From Syntrophus buswellii (GTDB lineage Bacteria > Desulfobacterota > Syntrophia > Syntrophales > Syntrophaceae), in the NCBI RefSeq assembly GCF_046097065.1, contig NZ_CP175563.1, positions 930,001 to 994,000 of the forward strand: a DNA stretch of 64,000 nucleotides. The letters are read 5' to 3'. Made by a program: the position numbers and the translations under genes. Shown here piece by piece: positions 7,751 to 16,912 of the stretch (position 1 is the stretch's first letter; every line of letters starts with the position of its first letter). A model generated the notes under the pieces. That model ran no database searches. It had not been told where the DNA came from and saw nothing but the letters and a program-made list of their open reading frames with translations.

Positions 7751-8797
7751 ATGATAAAGGAGAGCCAAAAATCTTTTGAAGGTCGGTATTCCCGGATGGC
7801 TCTGGAACAAAAGGCCGATTTGACGGACAGACACCACCGGACCATCAACTACCTGCGTCTTTCCGTAACGGATCGCTGCAATCTGAGATGTGTCTACTGC
7901 ATGCCTGACGAAGGGATGACCTTTATTCCCCACAGGGAAATCCTGACCTACGAGGAAATGCTGCATCTTGTCGAACTCTGTGTCGCCAATGGAATCCGAA
8001 AGATCCGGCTGACCGGGGGCGAACCCCTGGTGCGCAGGGGCATTATCTCCTTTATTGACAGGCTCAACAGGATAGAAAACCTGAAAGAAATCACCCTGAC
8101 GACCAACGGCGTCCTCCTGAAAGAGTTTGCCCGTGACCTCCGGAAATACGGCATCTGCCGGATCAATGTGAGCATGGATACCCTGAAGCCTGAGAAATTC
8201 AATGCCATTACCCGGCGGCCTTTCTTCGAGAAGGTCTGGGAGGGGATTGAAGAGGCCGAATCGGTGGGGATGGCTCCCATCAAACTCAATGTGGTTGCCA
8301 TGAAAGGCTTCAACGACGATGAAATCCTGGATTTCGCGCGCCTTACCTACCGGAAACCCTATCATGTGCGTTTCATCGAAATGATGCCCATCGGGGCGGC
8401 CGACGCCCGGATGAAAGGGTTTATTTCCAGCGGGGAAATTCTGGAGCGGATTTCAACCCTGGGGCCTGTCCGGCGCGTGGAATCCGAATCGATGGCAGGC
8501 CCGGCGGAAATGTACATCCTCGAAGGCGCCAGGGGTAGGATCGGATTGATCGGGGCATTGAGCCACCATTTCTGCGAGACCTGCAATCGGCTCCGCCTGA
8601 CGGCGGACGGGCAGCTGCGGGGATGCCTCTTTTCAGACCGGGAAACGGACCTCAAGACCCCGCTGCGGGAGGGTCGGGAAGGCCCTTACCTGTCTGCGCT
8701 GATCCGGGATGCGATCTTAAACAAACCCAGGGGCCACGACCTCGACTTGAACAACCCCCGCAAATGCGTTCGGCCGATGAGCCGTATCGGCGGGTAA
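7751..8797 (+). CDS. moaA: GTP 3',8-cyclase (molybdopterin biosynthesis)
   Basis: The 348-residue radical SAM enzyme performs the first step of molybdopterin synthesis, converting GTP to the 3',8-cyclic intermediate. The N-terminal SAM cluster motif is CNLRCVYC (Cys43, 47, 50), and the MoaA-specific second cluster motif is C275-x2-C278-x13-C292. The C-terminus ends in the conserved Gly-Gly needed for activity. No other moa gene is adjacent. Its placement between the DUF5320 pair and the Fe-S redox set links this region to Mo/W enzymes. Confidence 0.95.
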   Translation: MIKESQKSFEGRYSRMALEQKADLTDRHHRTINYLRLSVTDRCNLRCVYCMPDEGMTFIPHREILTYEEMLHLVELCVANGIRKIRLTGGEPLVRRGIISFIDRLNRIENLKEITLTTNGVLLKEFARDLRKYGICRINVSMDTLKPEKFNAITRRPFFEKVWEGIEEAESVGMAPIKLNVVAMKGFNDDEILDFARLTYRKPYHVRFIEMMPIGAADARMKGFISSGEILERISTLGPVRRVESESMAGPAEMYILEGARGRIGLIGALSHHFCETCNRLRLTADGQLRGCLFSDRETDLKTPLREGREGPYLSALIRDAILNKPRGHDLDLNNPRKCVRPMSRIGG

Positions 8798-8844
8798 CGA
8801 AATTATGGCAAAGATCTGCAGGAAGAAAGGAGCGAGTCCATCGT

Positions 8845-9369
8845 ATGGCGATTTATTCATTCGGTGACCGGGTACCCAGAATCGGAAAGGATGTTTACAT
8901 CAGTGATTCCGCCCGGGTGATCGGAGATGTCGAAATCGGGGATGGTTGCTACATCGGTCACGGGGTCATCTTACGCGGTGATTACGGAAGTATCCGGATC
9001 GGGCCGGGAACCGCCATTGAGGAAAATGCCGTGGTTCACATCGAGCCGGACGGGCTGAGCATCTTCGGGGAACGGGTTACCGTCGGCCACGGGGCGATTC
9101 TCCATGCCGATCGGATTGATGATTTCGCCGTGATCGGCATGGGTTCGGTGCTCAGTCTGAAAGTGACCGTCGGGAAATGGGCCATTGTTGCGGAAGGATC
9201 GGTTCTTCCCAGCAAGACCCGGGTCGAGTCGGGAAAATTCGTTGCCGGCGTGCCGGCAAAGGTGGTTGGAGATGTTCAACCGAGGCACAAGGAATTCTGG
9301 ACCTGGGGCAAGCAGCTCTATGTGGATCTTGCCCGATCCTATCCGGAAAAGCTCAAACGACTGGATTGA
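8845..9369 (+). CDS. Gamma-class carbonic anhydrase family protein (left-handed beta-helix)
   Basis: The 174-residue hexapeptide-repeat protein carries the three metal-ligand His expected of gamma carbonic anhydrases: His65 (VVHIE), His82 and His87 (VGHGAILHAD). Most homologues are annotated YrdA/PaaY-like; some hydrate CO2, others are inactive. The ATG at 8,845 is the family-consistent start. It precedes the Fe-S gene at 9,419 by 49 bases and may belong to that redox operon. Confidence 0.88.
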   Translation: MAIYSFGDRVPRIGKDVYISDSARVIGDVEIGDGCYIGHGVILRGDYGSIRIGPGTAIEENAVVHIEPDGLSIFGERVTVGHGAILHADRIDDFAVIGMGSVLSLKVTVGKWAIVAEGSVLPSKTRVESGKFVAGVPAKVVGDVQPRHKEFWTWGKQLYVDLARSYPEKLKRLD

Positions 9370-9418
9370 TTTTTCTTTCCAGGAGCAAAAAGAAGAGGGC
9401 CTTTGAAAGGAGGTCTTG

Positions 9419-10447
9419 ATGTATCAGCTCAAGTTCGATGAAAAGCGGTGTCTGGCCTGCCCGGACGGGGCCTGTCTGGTTCAGTGCCAGTACCTGAAAT
9501 ATGAAGCCGACTCGGCCAGGAAAGAGATGGTCAAAATCTTCCGGGGTGAAGATTCCCCGGTGCTGCAGGACTGCGTCACCTGTTATGCCTGTGAGGAGTA
9601 CTGCAAGCGGGGCAATCATCCCTTTTACCTGATCAACGAGAGGAGAGAGGACAAGGGAATCCTGACAGCCCCTCGCGCCATCACGCGGCAGTGGATCCAT
9701 ATCGGCGAGCCCAAGGGGAAGTATGAACTGGGCAGGATCGGAAAGATCGCCCTTTCCTTCGGATTCATGCCACAGTTGAAGGAGATCACGAAGGGCAGAC
9801 TCTTCGAAGATGTGATGCCCTCCTACTTCTTCGGGCAGGAATTTTTCTGCAACGTCGTCTATATCCATTTTGCCAATACGGACGTGTTCAAGGAGCGCCT
9901 CCCCATGGTGATCGAAAATATCCATAAACTGGGTGTTGAAGAGGTGGTCTTTCTCCATGACGAGTGCTATGCCGCCTTTACTTCCCTCGCACCCGCCTAC
10001 GGCATGGAGGTCCCTTTCAAATCGGTGCATTACTTTGAATACCTGTACAACCGCTTAACGGCGCTTAAGGATCTGATCAGGCCCTTAAATGTGAAGGTGG
10101 TCTACCAGCGCCCCTGCTCCAATCGGCTCTGCGGGGACAGTCATCTGTTTGTGCAGAAGATCATGGATCGGATCGGTGCAACCCTGGTGCAGAGGACTTA
10201 CCAGGATGAAACCGCCCTGTGCTGCGGCAGCATCTTCCGGGCCATGTACGGCTATGACCTGATGGCCGATGTCCAGGGCCGGAACCTGGAGGATATGGCG
10301 AAAAGCGGCGCCGAATACTGCATCTTCAACTGCCACGGGTGCATGAACGCCCTGAGCCCCCTGGTGGCCGCTAGGGGAATGACCCCCCTGCACCTGATCG
10401 ATCTGTGCCGGATGGCCATCGGTGAAAAGCCGGAAGGAGGGCGGTGA
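9419..10447 (+). CDS. CCG-domain (Fe-S) oxidoreductase with N-terminal ferredoxin-like clusters
   Basis: The 342-residue protein starts with Cys-rich segments, C11-x2-C14-x4-C19-x3-C23 and then DCVTCYACEEYC, consistent with two Fe-S clusters. Near the C-terminus are RPCSNRLCGDSH, ALCCGS and NCHGCMN, a divergent CCG cluster-binding module as in HdrB/GlcF. The ATG at 9,419 follows AAAGGAGG at good spacing. It is the first of three tightly packed genes (gap of one base to the FAD oxidase). By analogy it passes electrons between the flavoprotein and a low-potential carrier. Substrate unknown. Confidence 0.8.
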   Translation: MYQLKFDEKRCLACPDGACLVQCQYLKYEADSARKEMVKIFRGEDSPVLQDCVTCYACEEYCKRGNHPFYLINERREDKGILTAPRAITRQWIHIGEPKGKYELGRIGKIALSFGFMPQLKEITKGRLFEDVMPSYFFGQEFFCNVVYIHFANTDVFKERLPMVIENIHKLGVEEVVFLHDECYAAFTSLAPAYGMEVPFKSVHYFEYLYNRLTALKDLIRPLNVKVVYQRPCSNRLCGDSHLFVQKIMDRIGATLVQRTYQDETALCCGSIFRAMYGYDLMADVQGRNLEDMAKSGAEYCIFNCHGCMNALSPLVAARGMTPLHLIDLCRMAIGEKPEGGR

Positions 10448-10448
10448 T

Positions 10449-11831
10449 ATGGATCACATTGTCCAGACCCTTGCCGGGATCGTGGGAAAGCCTTATGTTT
10501 CCGACTGCGCGGAAGAGCGGTATTTCTATGGAAGGGACCCCGGGCTGATGCCCCCTCATGCGCCCGATTACGTCGTCCTGCCCCGGTCCGTCGAGGAAAT
10601 TCAGGCGATCGTCAGACTTGCGGGGCGGGAGAAGATTCCCCTGGTTCCCATGGGGGCGGGGATGTCCCTGAGCGGTCTTGTTATTCCCCAGAGGGGGGGG
10701 ATCGTTCTGGACATGAAGCGCATGGACGGAATTCTGAAGGTCAACGAAGCCGCCCGCTATGCCGTGGTGGAAGGCGGCACCTCCACGGGTAAGCTGCATG
10801 CCCACCTCAACCGGTACTACCCCCGGCTTCGGTTCAGCACTCCCGATTCGCCCGCCGCCGCAACGGTGGCCGCCAATGTGATGATTCACGGGCAGGGGCG
10901 CCTGACCCAGCAGCAGGGATTCAATTCCGACATGGTTTCCGGCCTCGAGGTTGTCCTCCCGTCGGGTGAGCTGTGCCGGATCGGTTCCTGCGCCCTGTCC
11001 GACGACTGGTTTTCCAAAGGCCCCCCCCTGCCGGATCTCTCCGGGCTGTTTCTCGGCTGGTTCGGGGCGACGGGGATTCTCACCAAGGTGGGGATCAAGC
11101 TGTATCCTCGGAAAAAAATGCGGGATGTGGAGATCTTTATTACCGACAGTCCGGACTTCGTGCCGGGGATCCTTTACGAACTCACACACACGGAGATGGC
11201 GGAGGACATCAACATCTTCGCCCAGCCCCTGCCGTTGATCTTCAGCGGCAATCACCATATCGTGATCTATTTCACGGGAGACAGCGCGGAGGAGATGGAG
11301 TTCAAGAAGAGGACCCTCTTTCACGCCCTGGATGGGTTCATTAAAAACAAGGACGGCGGGTTCATGACCGTCGGCGAAGGGATGAAAAAAACGCTCCTGG
11401 ACATGCCGCAGCGCAGCGCCACGACCTTTGCGGATGTGACCAAGGGAGGCGGCTTCGAATATTCCGGGCCGATCGTCCCCATCGACCGGTATCCCCAGTG
11501 CTCCCGGAAACTCGATGAACTGGCCGTTAAATATGACCTCAAGTATCACGCAACGGCCAGGATCATCGACAAGGGGCACGCCATGATGTTTGCCTTTTCC
11601 TTTACCTTCAACCGGGCGGATGCGGACATGCTGAACCGGACCCGGATGGCCCTTTCCGAAGCGAGCGAGTACGCCCTGTCCATCGGCGGACTCTTCTGGA
11701 AGCCGACGCTGGATGAGCAGCGGATCGCCCTGGAAAAGATGGATCCTCAGACCGCCAGGCTCATGAAGAGGATCAAGGAGGAGCTTGACCCTCAGGGAAT
11801 CATGAATCCGGGAAACTGGGAGGGCATCTAA
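10449..11831 (+). CDS. FAD-linked oxidase (GlcD/D-lactate dehydrogenase family)
   Basis: The 460-residue protein has an N-terminal FAD_binding_4 (VAO/PCMH) fold with PMGAGMSLSG and VEGGTSTGKL motifs. The C-terminal FAD-oxidase domain ends in the family signature DPQGIMNPGNW. Homologues oxidise 2-hydroxyacids such as glycolate or D-lactate and hand electrons to a GlcF-type Fe-S subunit, which here is the next gene. GGAAGGAGGG precedes the ATG. The exact 2-hydroxyacid is not deducible. Confidence 0.88.
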   Translation: MDHIVQTLAGIVGKPYVSDCAEERYFYGRDPGLMPPHAPDYVVLPRSVEEIQAIVRLAGREKIPLVPMGAGMSLSGLVIPQRGGIVLDMKRMDGILKVNEAARYAVVEGGTSTGKLHAHLNRYYPRLRFSTPDSPAAATVAANVMIHGQGRLTQQQGFNSDMVSGLEVVLPSGELCRIGSCALSDDWFSKGPPLPDLSGLFLGWFGATGILTKVGIKLYPRKKMRDVEIFITDSPDFVPGILYELTHTEMAEDINIFAQPLPLIFSGNHHIVIYFTGDSAEEMEFKKRTLFHALDGFIKNKDGGFMTVGEGMKKTLLDMPQRSATTFADVTKGGGFEYSGPIVPIDRYPQCSRKLDELAVKYDLKYHATARIIDKGHAMMFAFSFTFNRADADMLNRTRMALSEASEYALSIGGLFWKPTLDEQRIALEKMDPQTARLMKRIKEELDPQGIMNPGNWEGI

Positions 11832-12992
11832 ATGAAATACGCCGAGATCCTTCATCGCTGTTTCCGTTGCGGGTACTGCAAATTTACCCTGGACTACGAG
11901 AATTTCAACTGTCCCCCCTATCGGAAATACCGGTTCGACACCTTTGCCCCGGGCGGGAGGATGTGGCTGATCCGCGCCTGGCTCGACGGTGAGATCGAAA
12001 ACAGCGAACGCTTTCAGGAAATTCTCTATTCCTGCGCCACCTGCGGAAACTGTGTCGAGCATTGCGCCTTTACGTTTCGGGAAAACCTGGTCGACATCTT
12101 CATCGCCGCCAGGGAAGAAATGGTCAATGGAGGGCGGATTCCCCCCCCCGTAAGGGATTACTTCAAGGCTATCTCGATCCACGGAAACCCCTACAATCTG
12201 CCGGCGGCCCAACGGTCCTCCTGGGCCGCGGACCTTCCCGTACAGCCCTATGACGGCCAGGAGTACCTGTTCTATGTCGGTTGTGTGGGGTCCTACGATG
12301 AGCGGGGCCGGAAGATCGCGCAGGCGGTGAGCCGGAATCTCATCCGGGCGGGTGTCTCCTTCGGAATCCTTGGAGAGCGGGAACCCTGCGACGGCAATGA
12401 AGTTCGCGTTCTGGGCGAATCGGGGCTTTTTGAATATCTCGCGGAAACCAACATCGCCCTCTTCCGTCAGCTGGGCGTTCGGAAGATCATCACCCTGGAT
12501 CCCCATGCCTTCAACGCCTTTCGAAAAGAGTATCCCGCCTTTGGGGGAGATTTTGAGGTCCTTCATTATTCCCAGGTATTCAGTCGGCTGATCGAATCGG
12601 GGAACCTGAAACCGGGGAACTTTGCTGCCCGGGTGACGTTTCATGACGCCTGTTACCTCGGCAGGCATGGAGGTGAGTACGAAGCCCCACGCAACATTCT
12701 CAGGGCCATTCCCGGTGTCGAACTGGTGGAAATGCGCCAGAATCGGGCAAACACCCTCTGCTGCGGTGGCGGGGGAGGAAATTTCTTCACGGATATTCTG
12801 GGCGGGGAAGGGGACAGTCCCAGCAGAATCCGGGTCAGGCAGGCCCTGGAAACCGGAGCGGAAATCCTGGTCGTTTCCTGCCCGCAGTGCGCCAAAATGC
12901 TCGAAGACGCCATCAAGGCGGAAGGGTTGGACGGCAGGCTGACGGTCGCAGATGCCGGGGAACTTCTGGATGCCAGCCTCCGCGCGCATTAA
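11832..12992 (+). CDS. (Fe-S)-binding CCG-domain protein (GlcF/HdrD-like)
   Basis: The gene starts immediately after the FAD-oxidase stop. The 386-residue product has an atypical first cluster motif (C10, C13, C16 and probably C27), a canonical second one (C68, C71, C74, C78), then two CCG-type modules. The second module is intact (HDACYLG, LCCGGGGGN, SCPQC). In the first, the usual CCG is degenerate (EPCDGN). With the preceding flavoprotein it should form a glycolate or lactate dehydrogenase-like complex delivering electrons to a membrane or Hdr-type acceptor. Confidence 0.87.
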   Translation: MKYAEILHRCFRCGYCKFTLDYENFNCPPYRKYRFDTFAPGGRMWLIRAWLDGEIENSERFQEILYSCATCGNCVEHCAFTFRENLVDIFIAAREEMVNGGRIPPPVRDYFKAISIHGNPYNLPAAQRSSWAADLPVQPYDGQEYLFYVGCVGSYDERGRKIAQAVSRNLIRAGVSFGILGEREPCDGNEVRVLGESGLFEYLAETNIALFRQLGVRKIITLDPHAFNAFRKEYPAFGGDFEVLHYSQVFSRLIESGNLKPGNFAARVTFHDACYLGRHGGEYEAPRNILRAIPGVELVEMRQNRANTLCCGGGGGNFFTDILGGEGDSPSRIRVRQALETGAEILVVSCPQCAKMLEDAIKAEGLDGRLTVADAGELLDASLRAH

Positions 12993-13065
12993 AGGAGGGC
13001 GACTTCCGGCATGCTGTCTTCGCCGCCTTGGTTTTTCCTGAACGGTATTTTTTTGAGAGGTTTGT

Positions 13066-13815
13066 ATGGAATTGGATGATCGGATGTACCGCTTTTTTGA
13101 GGCAAAAGCCCAGGACGTTCTCGTTGAACAGGTAACCCTGGGACTTGGCTATACGGCCGTGACCACCTCCGACGGGGGGATCGGCATCGCCTACACCTAC
13201 TTCACCAACAAGGGCAGCTGTACCTTCGTCAACAGGTATGAAGATTTCGAGGGAAAACCCGCGCTGGAACTCCTGGAAAAGATCAAAAGTCCTCACCCTC
13301 TTGAAAAGACCATGGCTGTCGCCCTTGTGAATGCCCTCAACTACCGGCATGCCCTTTCCCTGCCGGAGGACAGGGAAAACAAGGTTCTTTTCGAAAGCTT
13401 TCGGATCGGGGAAAAGACGCGGGTGGCCATGGTCGGTGATTTCGCGCCCGTGGCCAGGATTCTGAAGGAGAAGGGGGCGCTTGTGGAGGTCATCGATATC
13501 GCCAGGGGTATTGGGAGCAGGGAAGATTTTTATGGCAAGCTCAGGGACTGGGCTCAGGTGATGGTTCTGACTTCGACTTCGATCCTGAACAACACGACGG
13601 AGGAAATCTTCCAGCATACCGGCAGTGAGGTGAAGACCGTTCTCCTTGGCCCCAGTACGCCCATGATTGCGGAAGTCTTTTCCCACCTTCCGGTGCACAT
13701 GCTGGCCGGTACGGTCCCGATTGACAAGGATAAGGTGCTCAAAGCCGTCCGTCATGGTGTGGGGACTAGGGTCATCCAGAGGTTCAGCCGAAAATCCTAT
13801 CTTTCTTTAACGTGA
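13066..13815 (+). CDS. DUF364/DUF4213 putative heavy-metal chelation protein
   Basis: The 249-residue protein contains an enolase-like N-terminal DUF4213 part (LGLGYTAVTTSDGGIGIAYTY) and a C-terminal Rossmann-like DUF364 domain (VAMVGDFAPVARILK, then TSTSILNNTTEEI and LGPSTPM). Proteins of this family occur beside molybdenum and other metal-cofactor genes and are annotated as putative heavy-metal chelators; no activity is proven. It follows the redox set with a 73-base gap and has GAGAGG as ribosome site. Confidence 0.8.
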   Translation: MELDDRMYRFFEAKAQDVLVEQVTLGLGYTAVTTSDGGIGIAYTYFTNKGSCTFVNRYEDFEGKPALELLEKIKSPHPLEKTMAVALVNALNYRHALSLPEDRENKVLFESFRIGEKTRVAMVGDFAPVARILKEKGALVEVIDIARGIGSREDFYGKLRDWAQVMVLTSTSILNNTTEEIFQHTGSEVKTVLLGPSTPMIAEVFSHLPVHMLAGTVPIDKDKVLKAVRHGVGTRVIQRFSRKSYLSLT

Positions 13816-13848
13816 TCTGTGCCGCGCCGATTTTTGGAGGAGCAAAGA

Positions 13849-14400
13849 ATGAAAGAAATAAAATCTGAAGACAGGAATAGCACGAGGGGGTCGTTAATCA
13901 AGTCGGGCATGGAGGAAGCGGTCGTCATCTATCGGCCCATCGGGGTCATCTACAGCGAACATACCATCCCGGAAAAGACACCCATCCAGCCGGTATACGC
14001 TCGCGGATGTAAAGGAGAGGTGAAAATATATCCGGAATTTGATGAGGGATTGAGCGATCTGGACGGTTTTTCACACCTTTACCTGATTTACCATTTTCAC
14101 CGGGCGGAATCGCCGCAGTTGATGATCAAACCCTTTCTCCAGGATGTGATGCGCGGCATTTTTTCAACCCGGGCGCCCCGCCGCCCCAATGCCATCGGGT
14201 TGAGCATTGTTGAGTTGATCCGCCGTGAAGGGAATGTGCTTCATCTCGATGGAGTGGACATACTGAACGGCACGCCCCTCCTGGACATCAAACCCTATAC
14301 GGCCAAGTTCGACTTCGTTCAGACCACGCGCAACGGTTGGCAGGACGAGGTGGACGAGGAAACGGCCAGGCAGCGGGGAAAGCGGGACTATTCCAAGTGA
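13849..14400 (+). CDS. TsaA/TrmO-like tRNA (t6A37) methyltransferase
   Basis: The product is 183 residues from the ATG preceded by GGAGGAGCAAAGA. It has the TsaA beta-barrel with the SAM-site signature TRAPRRPNAIGLS, followed by LHLDGVDILNGTPLLDIKPY. E. coli TrmO methylates N6-threonylcarbamoyl-adenosine 37. Archaeal and delta-proteobacterial homologues often sit near metal-cofactor genes and may have another role. The C-terminal extension seen in E. coli TrmO is absent. Confidence 0.85.
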   Translation: MKEIKSEDRNSTRGSLIKSGMEEAVVIYRPIGVIYSEHTIPEKTPIQPVYARGCKGEVKIYPEFDEGLSDLDGFSHLYLIYHFHRAESPQLMIKPFLQDVMRGIFSTRAPRRPNAIGLSIVELIRREGNVLHLDGVDILNGTPLLDIKPYTAKFDFVQTTRNGWQDEVDEETARQRGKRDYSK

Positions 14401-14415
14401 TCGGAGGAGAAAGCA

Positions 14416-14667
14416 ATGCCCACCTATGAATACGAATGTGAACTCTGCGGTTTGAAGTTCGAGCGTCAGCAGGCGATTTCTGAGGGCCCCCTGTCGGAAT
14501 GTCCTGAGTGCCGGGGAGCGGTCCGGCGGTTGATCAGCGGCGGAACAGGATTCCTCTTCAAGGTTTCGGGCCGGGGCCGGGAGGGATGCTCTCTGGAAAG
14601 AACGGGAAGGACCTGCTGTGGCCGGGAAGAGCGCTGCGGGAATGCATCATGCGGAGAAAATTCATGA
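14416..14667 (+). CDS. FmdB-type zinc-ribbon protein
   Basis: The 83-residue protein begins MPTYEYECELCG and has a CPEC partner, giving the FmdB/CxxC_CXXC_SSSS zinc ribbon (C8, C11, C32, C35). A Cys-rich tail (CSLERTGRTCCGREERC) follows, which is unusual in amount. The prototype was linked to formamidase (fmd) regulation, but most members are uncharacterised. Its stop overlaps the start of the radical SAM gene (ATGA), implying translational coupling. Confidence 0.85.
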   Translation: MPTYEYECELCGLKFERQQAISEGPLSECPECRGAVRRLISGGTGFLFKVSGRGREGCSLERTGRTCCGREERCGNASCGENS

Positions 14668-15650
14668 AAAAAAGCACTTTTCAGTATGTTTACGGACCTG
14701 TCCCGTCGCGTCGTCTGGGCCGCTCGCTGGGGCTGGATCTGGTCCCTTTCAAGGCCTGCACGTTTGATTGCGTGTACTGCCAGATTGGCCGGACCACCAA
14801 CAAGACGATGGAAAGGAGGGAGTATCTTCCCGCCGAGGCCATTCTGGAGGAAGTAAAACGGAAACTTGTGGAAAGGGACCTCCCGGATTACATTACTTTT
14901 TCAGGATCCGGAGAGCCGACGCTGAACAGCCGGATCGGAGACCTGATCCGTGAGGTCAAGGCCATGACGAACATTCCTGTCGCCGTTCTGACCAACGGCT
15001 CCCTGTTGTGGATGAAGGAGGTTCAGGAGGATCTGATGGCGGCCGATCTTGTCATCCCCTCTTTGGACGCCGGGGATGAAAAACTGTTCAAGTATGTGAA
15101 CCGGCCCCACGGAGATCTTTCCTTCGATCAGGTGGTGAACGGGCTCATCGAGTTTACCCGGCGGTTCCCAGGGCAGGTGTGGCTTGAAGTCTTGCTGCTG
15201 AAAGGTGTGACCGGCTTGTCCTCCCATGTCGAAAAGATTGCCGCCCTGGTAAAGCGCATTGCACCGGACCGCGTTCAACTCAATACGGTCTGCCGTCCAC
15301 CCGCAGAGGAATTCGCCTTTCCTCTTTCTCTCGAGGAGCTGCTTTCCATGAAAGAGCTGTTCCCTGGAAAAGTGGAAATCATCCGCGAGGAGGGTTCGGG
15401 TCATTTTGAAGCTTCGGCTTTTTCCGAAGGCAGGGAAGAGGAAGTCCTGGCCCTGCTGCGGAGGCGTCCCTGCACCTCCGAGGACATCGCGGACGGCCTC
15501 GGCATCCATGTAACGGAGGCTCTCAAGCGCCTGAACATCCTGGTGGACCTTGGAAAGGTGAACTCCATCGTATCAGGCGGACGGAACTTCTACATTGCAA
15601 AGGGCGTACAATCGGCCCTGAAGATGGAAGAGGAAGAAGGGGATCCATGA
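14664..15650 (+). CDS. Radical SAM protein (COG0731, wyosine-synthase-like)
   Basis: This 328-residue protein starts at the ATG overlapping the fmdB-type stop. It has YGPVPSRRLGRSLG, typical of COG0731 Fe-S oxidoreductases, and a SAM-cluster motif CTFDCVYC. The C-terminal 60 residues look like a winged helix (RRRPCTSEDIADGLGIHVTEALKRL), so it may bind nucleic acid or be regulated. The family resembles TYW1 catalytic domains, but the bacterial substrate is unknown. Confidence 0.85.
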   Translation: MKKSTFQYVYGPVPSRRLGRSLGLDLVPFKACTFDCVYCQIGRTTNKTMERREYLPAEAILEEVKRKLVERDLPDYITFSGSGEPTLNSRIGDLIREVKAMTNIPVAVLTNGSLLWMKEVQEDLMAADLVIPSLDAGDEKLFKYVNRPHGDLSFDQVVNGLIEFTRRFPGQVWLEVLLLKGVTGLSSHVEKIAALVKRIAPDRVQLNTVCRPPAEEFAFPLSLEELLSMKELFPGKVEIIREEGSGHFEASAFSEGREEEVLALLRRRPCTSEDIADGLGIHVTEALKRLNILVDLGKVNSIVSGGRNFYIAKGVQSALKMEEEEGDP

Positions 15651-16912
15651 AGAAACCCGCGGTCGGCAGTGGGATTCTGTCTCCCTTCCGGTCGGATGCC
15701 CATGACGATCCAGAGACGAAATTGATCGGCAGGGTCGCCCTGTATGCCTTCCTGTTGAATCTCGGCCTGGCGGTCATGAAAGGTGCGCTTGCGCTTTGTT
15801 CAAACAGCCTCGCCGTCACGGCGGGGGCCATCGATTCCGCAACCGATTCCTTTGCTTCCCTTGCCCTCTACGGGGGGCTAAAGCTTTCCACCAGAAGGAC
15901 GCCTTCCTTTCCGTCGGGGCTTTACAAAGTCGAAAACCTTCTCTCCGTCTTTGTTGCACTGTCCATCTTTTTTGCCGGTTTTGAAATCGCACGGGAGCTG
16001 TTTACCCGAGACGCTCTGTCGCCGCAGATTTCACTGGGCGTCGTCACCCTGCTTGTGGTAGGCGTGGCGGCAACCTACCTGTTTGGCCAGTACGCCATCA
16101 GGATCGGCAGACAGACGGAATCTCCGACTCTGGTTGCCGAAGGCCGACACCGGCAGGTTGATGTCCTTTCTTCCCTCGTCGTGCTGGTTTCCGTCCTGCC
16201 GGACTATTTTGGATGGCATATCTCGCTGTGGGGCCTCTCCATCGATCAGATCGCCGCGGGAGCCGTCCTGGTTTTCATTGTCCGTGCCGGTTGGGAATTG
16301 CTCTCCAACGGTATGAGGGTCCTGCTGGACGCCTCCCTGGATTTCGAAACCCTTGACATGGCCCGAAGCATCCTGAGGAGCCATCCCTTGGTTGTGACTG
16401 TCCAATCGCTGTCAGGACGAAACGCGGGCCGTTTCCGATTTCTTCAGGCCAATGTCATCCTAAGGACGGGAGATCTTGAAAAAGCCCATCAGATCAGCCT
16501 TTCCCTCGAACGCAGCATCCGTAAACAAATCCCGCATGTGGAGCATGTAACCATTTCTTATGAGCCCCGTCCCCGTTCCCACCTCCGTTTTGCAGTTCCC
16601 CTGTCGGATCGCTCAGGGACTGTCAGCCGTCATTTCGGCGAGTCCCCCTTCTTCGCCGTCCTGACGCTTCGCCTCGCCGATCATGCTCTTCAGCAGAAGG
16701 AGATTATGGAAAATCCCCATAAGGACGTCGAAACGGCCAAAGGCATCCGCGTGGCGGAGTGGCTCGTCGAACAGAAGGTGGATCAGGTTTTCATGGCCGA
16801 GGATTTTTCGCACAAAGGCCCAAGCTACGTTTTCAGCAACGCCGGCGTTGATGCGCAGAGGACCGATGCGGAAACCCTGGAGGAAATTGTCGCCGCTATC
16901 AAGGAAGAGTGA
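15647..16912 (+). CDS. Cation diffusion facilitator fused to a NifX/NifB-type domain
   Basis: Residues about 20-230 form a CDF transporter with six predicted membrane segments and the metal-site pattern AIDSATD in TM2 and HRQVD in TM5. A cytoplasmic CDF dimerisation domain follows (about 230-310). Residues about 315-421 are a separate dinitrogenase Fe-Mo cofactor-type domain (RFAVPLSDRSGTVSRHFGESPFFAVL...). CDF proteins export divalent metals by proton antiport. The NifX-like part may bind a metal or cluster and gate transport; that is inference. The start overlaps the radical SAM stop (ATGA). Confidence 0.88.
   Translation: MKKPAVGSGILSPFRSDAHDDPETKLIGRVALYAFLLNLGLAVMKGALALCSNSLAVTAGAIDSATDSFASLALYGGLKLSTRRTPSFPSGLYKVENLLSVFVALSIFFAGFEIARELFTRDALSPQISLGVVTLLVVGVAATYLFGQYAIRIGRQTESPTLVAEGRHRQVDVLSSLVVLVSVLPDYFGWHISLWGLSIDQIAAGAVLVFIVRAGWELLSNGMRVLLDASLDFETLDMARSILRSHPLVVTVQSLSGRNAGRFRFLQANVILRTGDLEKAHQISLSLERSIRKQIPHVEHVTISYEPRPRSHLRFAVPLSDRSGTVSRHFGESPFFAVLTLRLADHALQQKEIMENPHKDVETAKGIRVAEWLVEQKVDQVFMAEDFSHKGPSYVFSNAGVDAQRTDAETLEEIVAAIKEE

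Noticed and set aside
10371..12989. Very long open frame (872 codons) on the minus strand
   Set aside because: It is antisense to three well-supported Fe-S/FAD genes, has no domain, and arises from the GC-rich codon pattern of the opposite strand.
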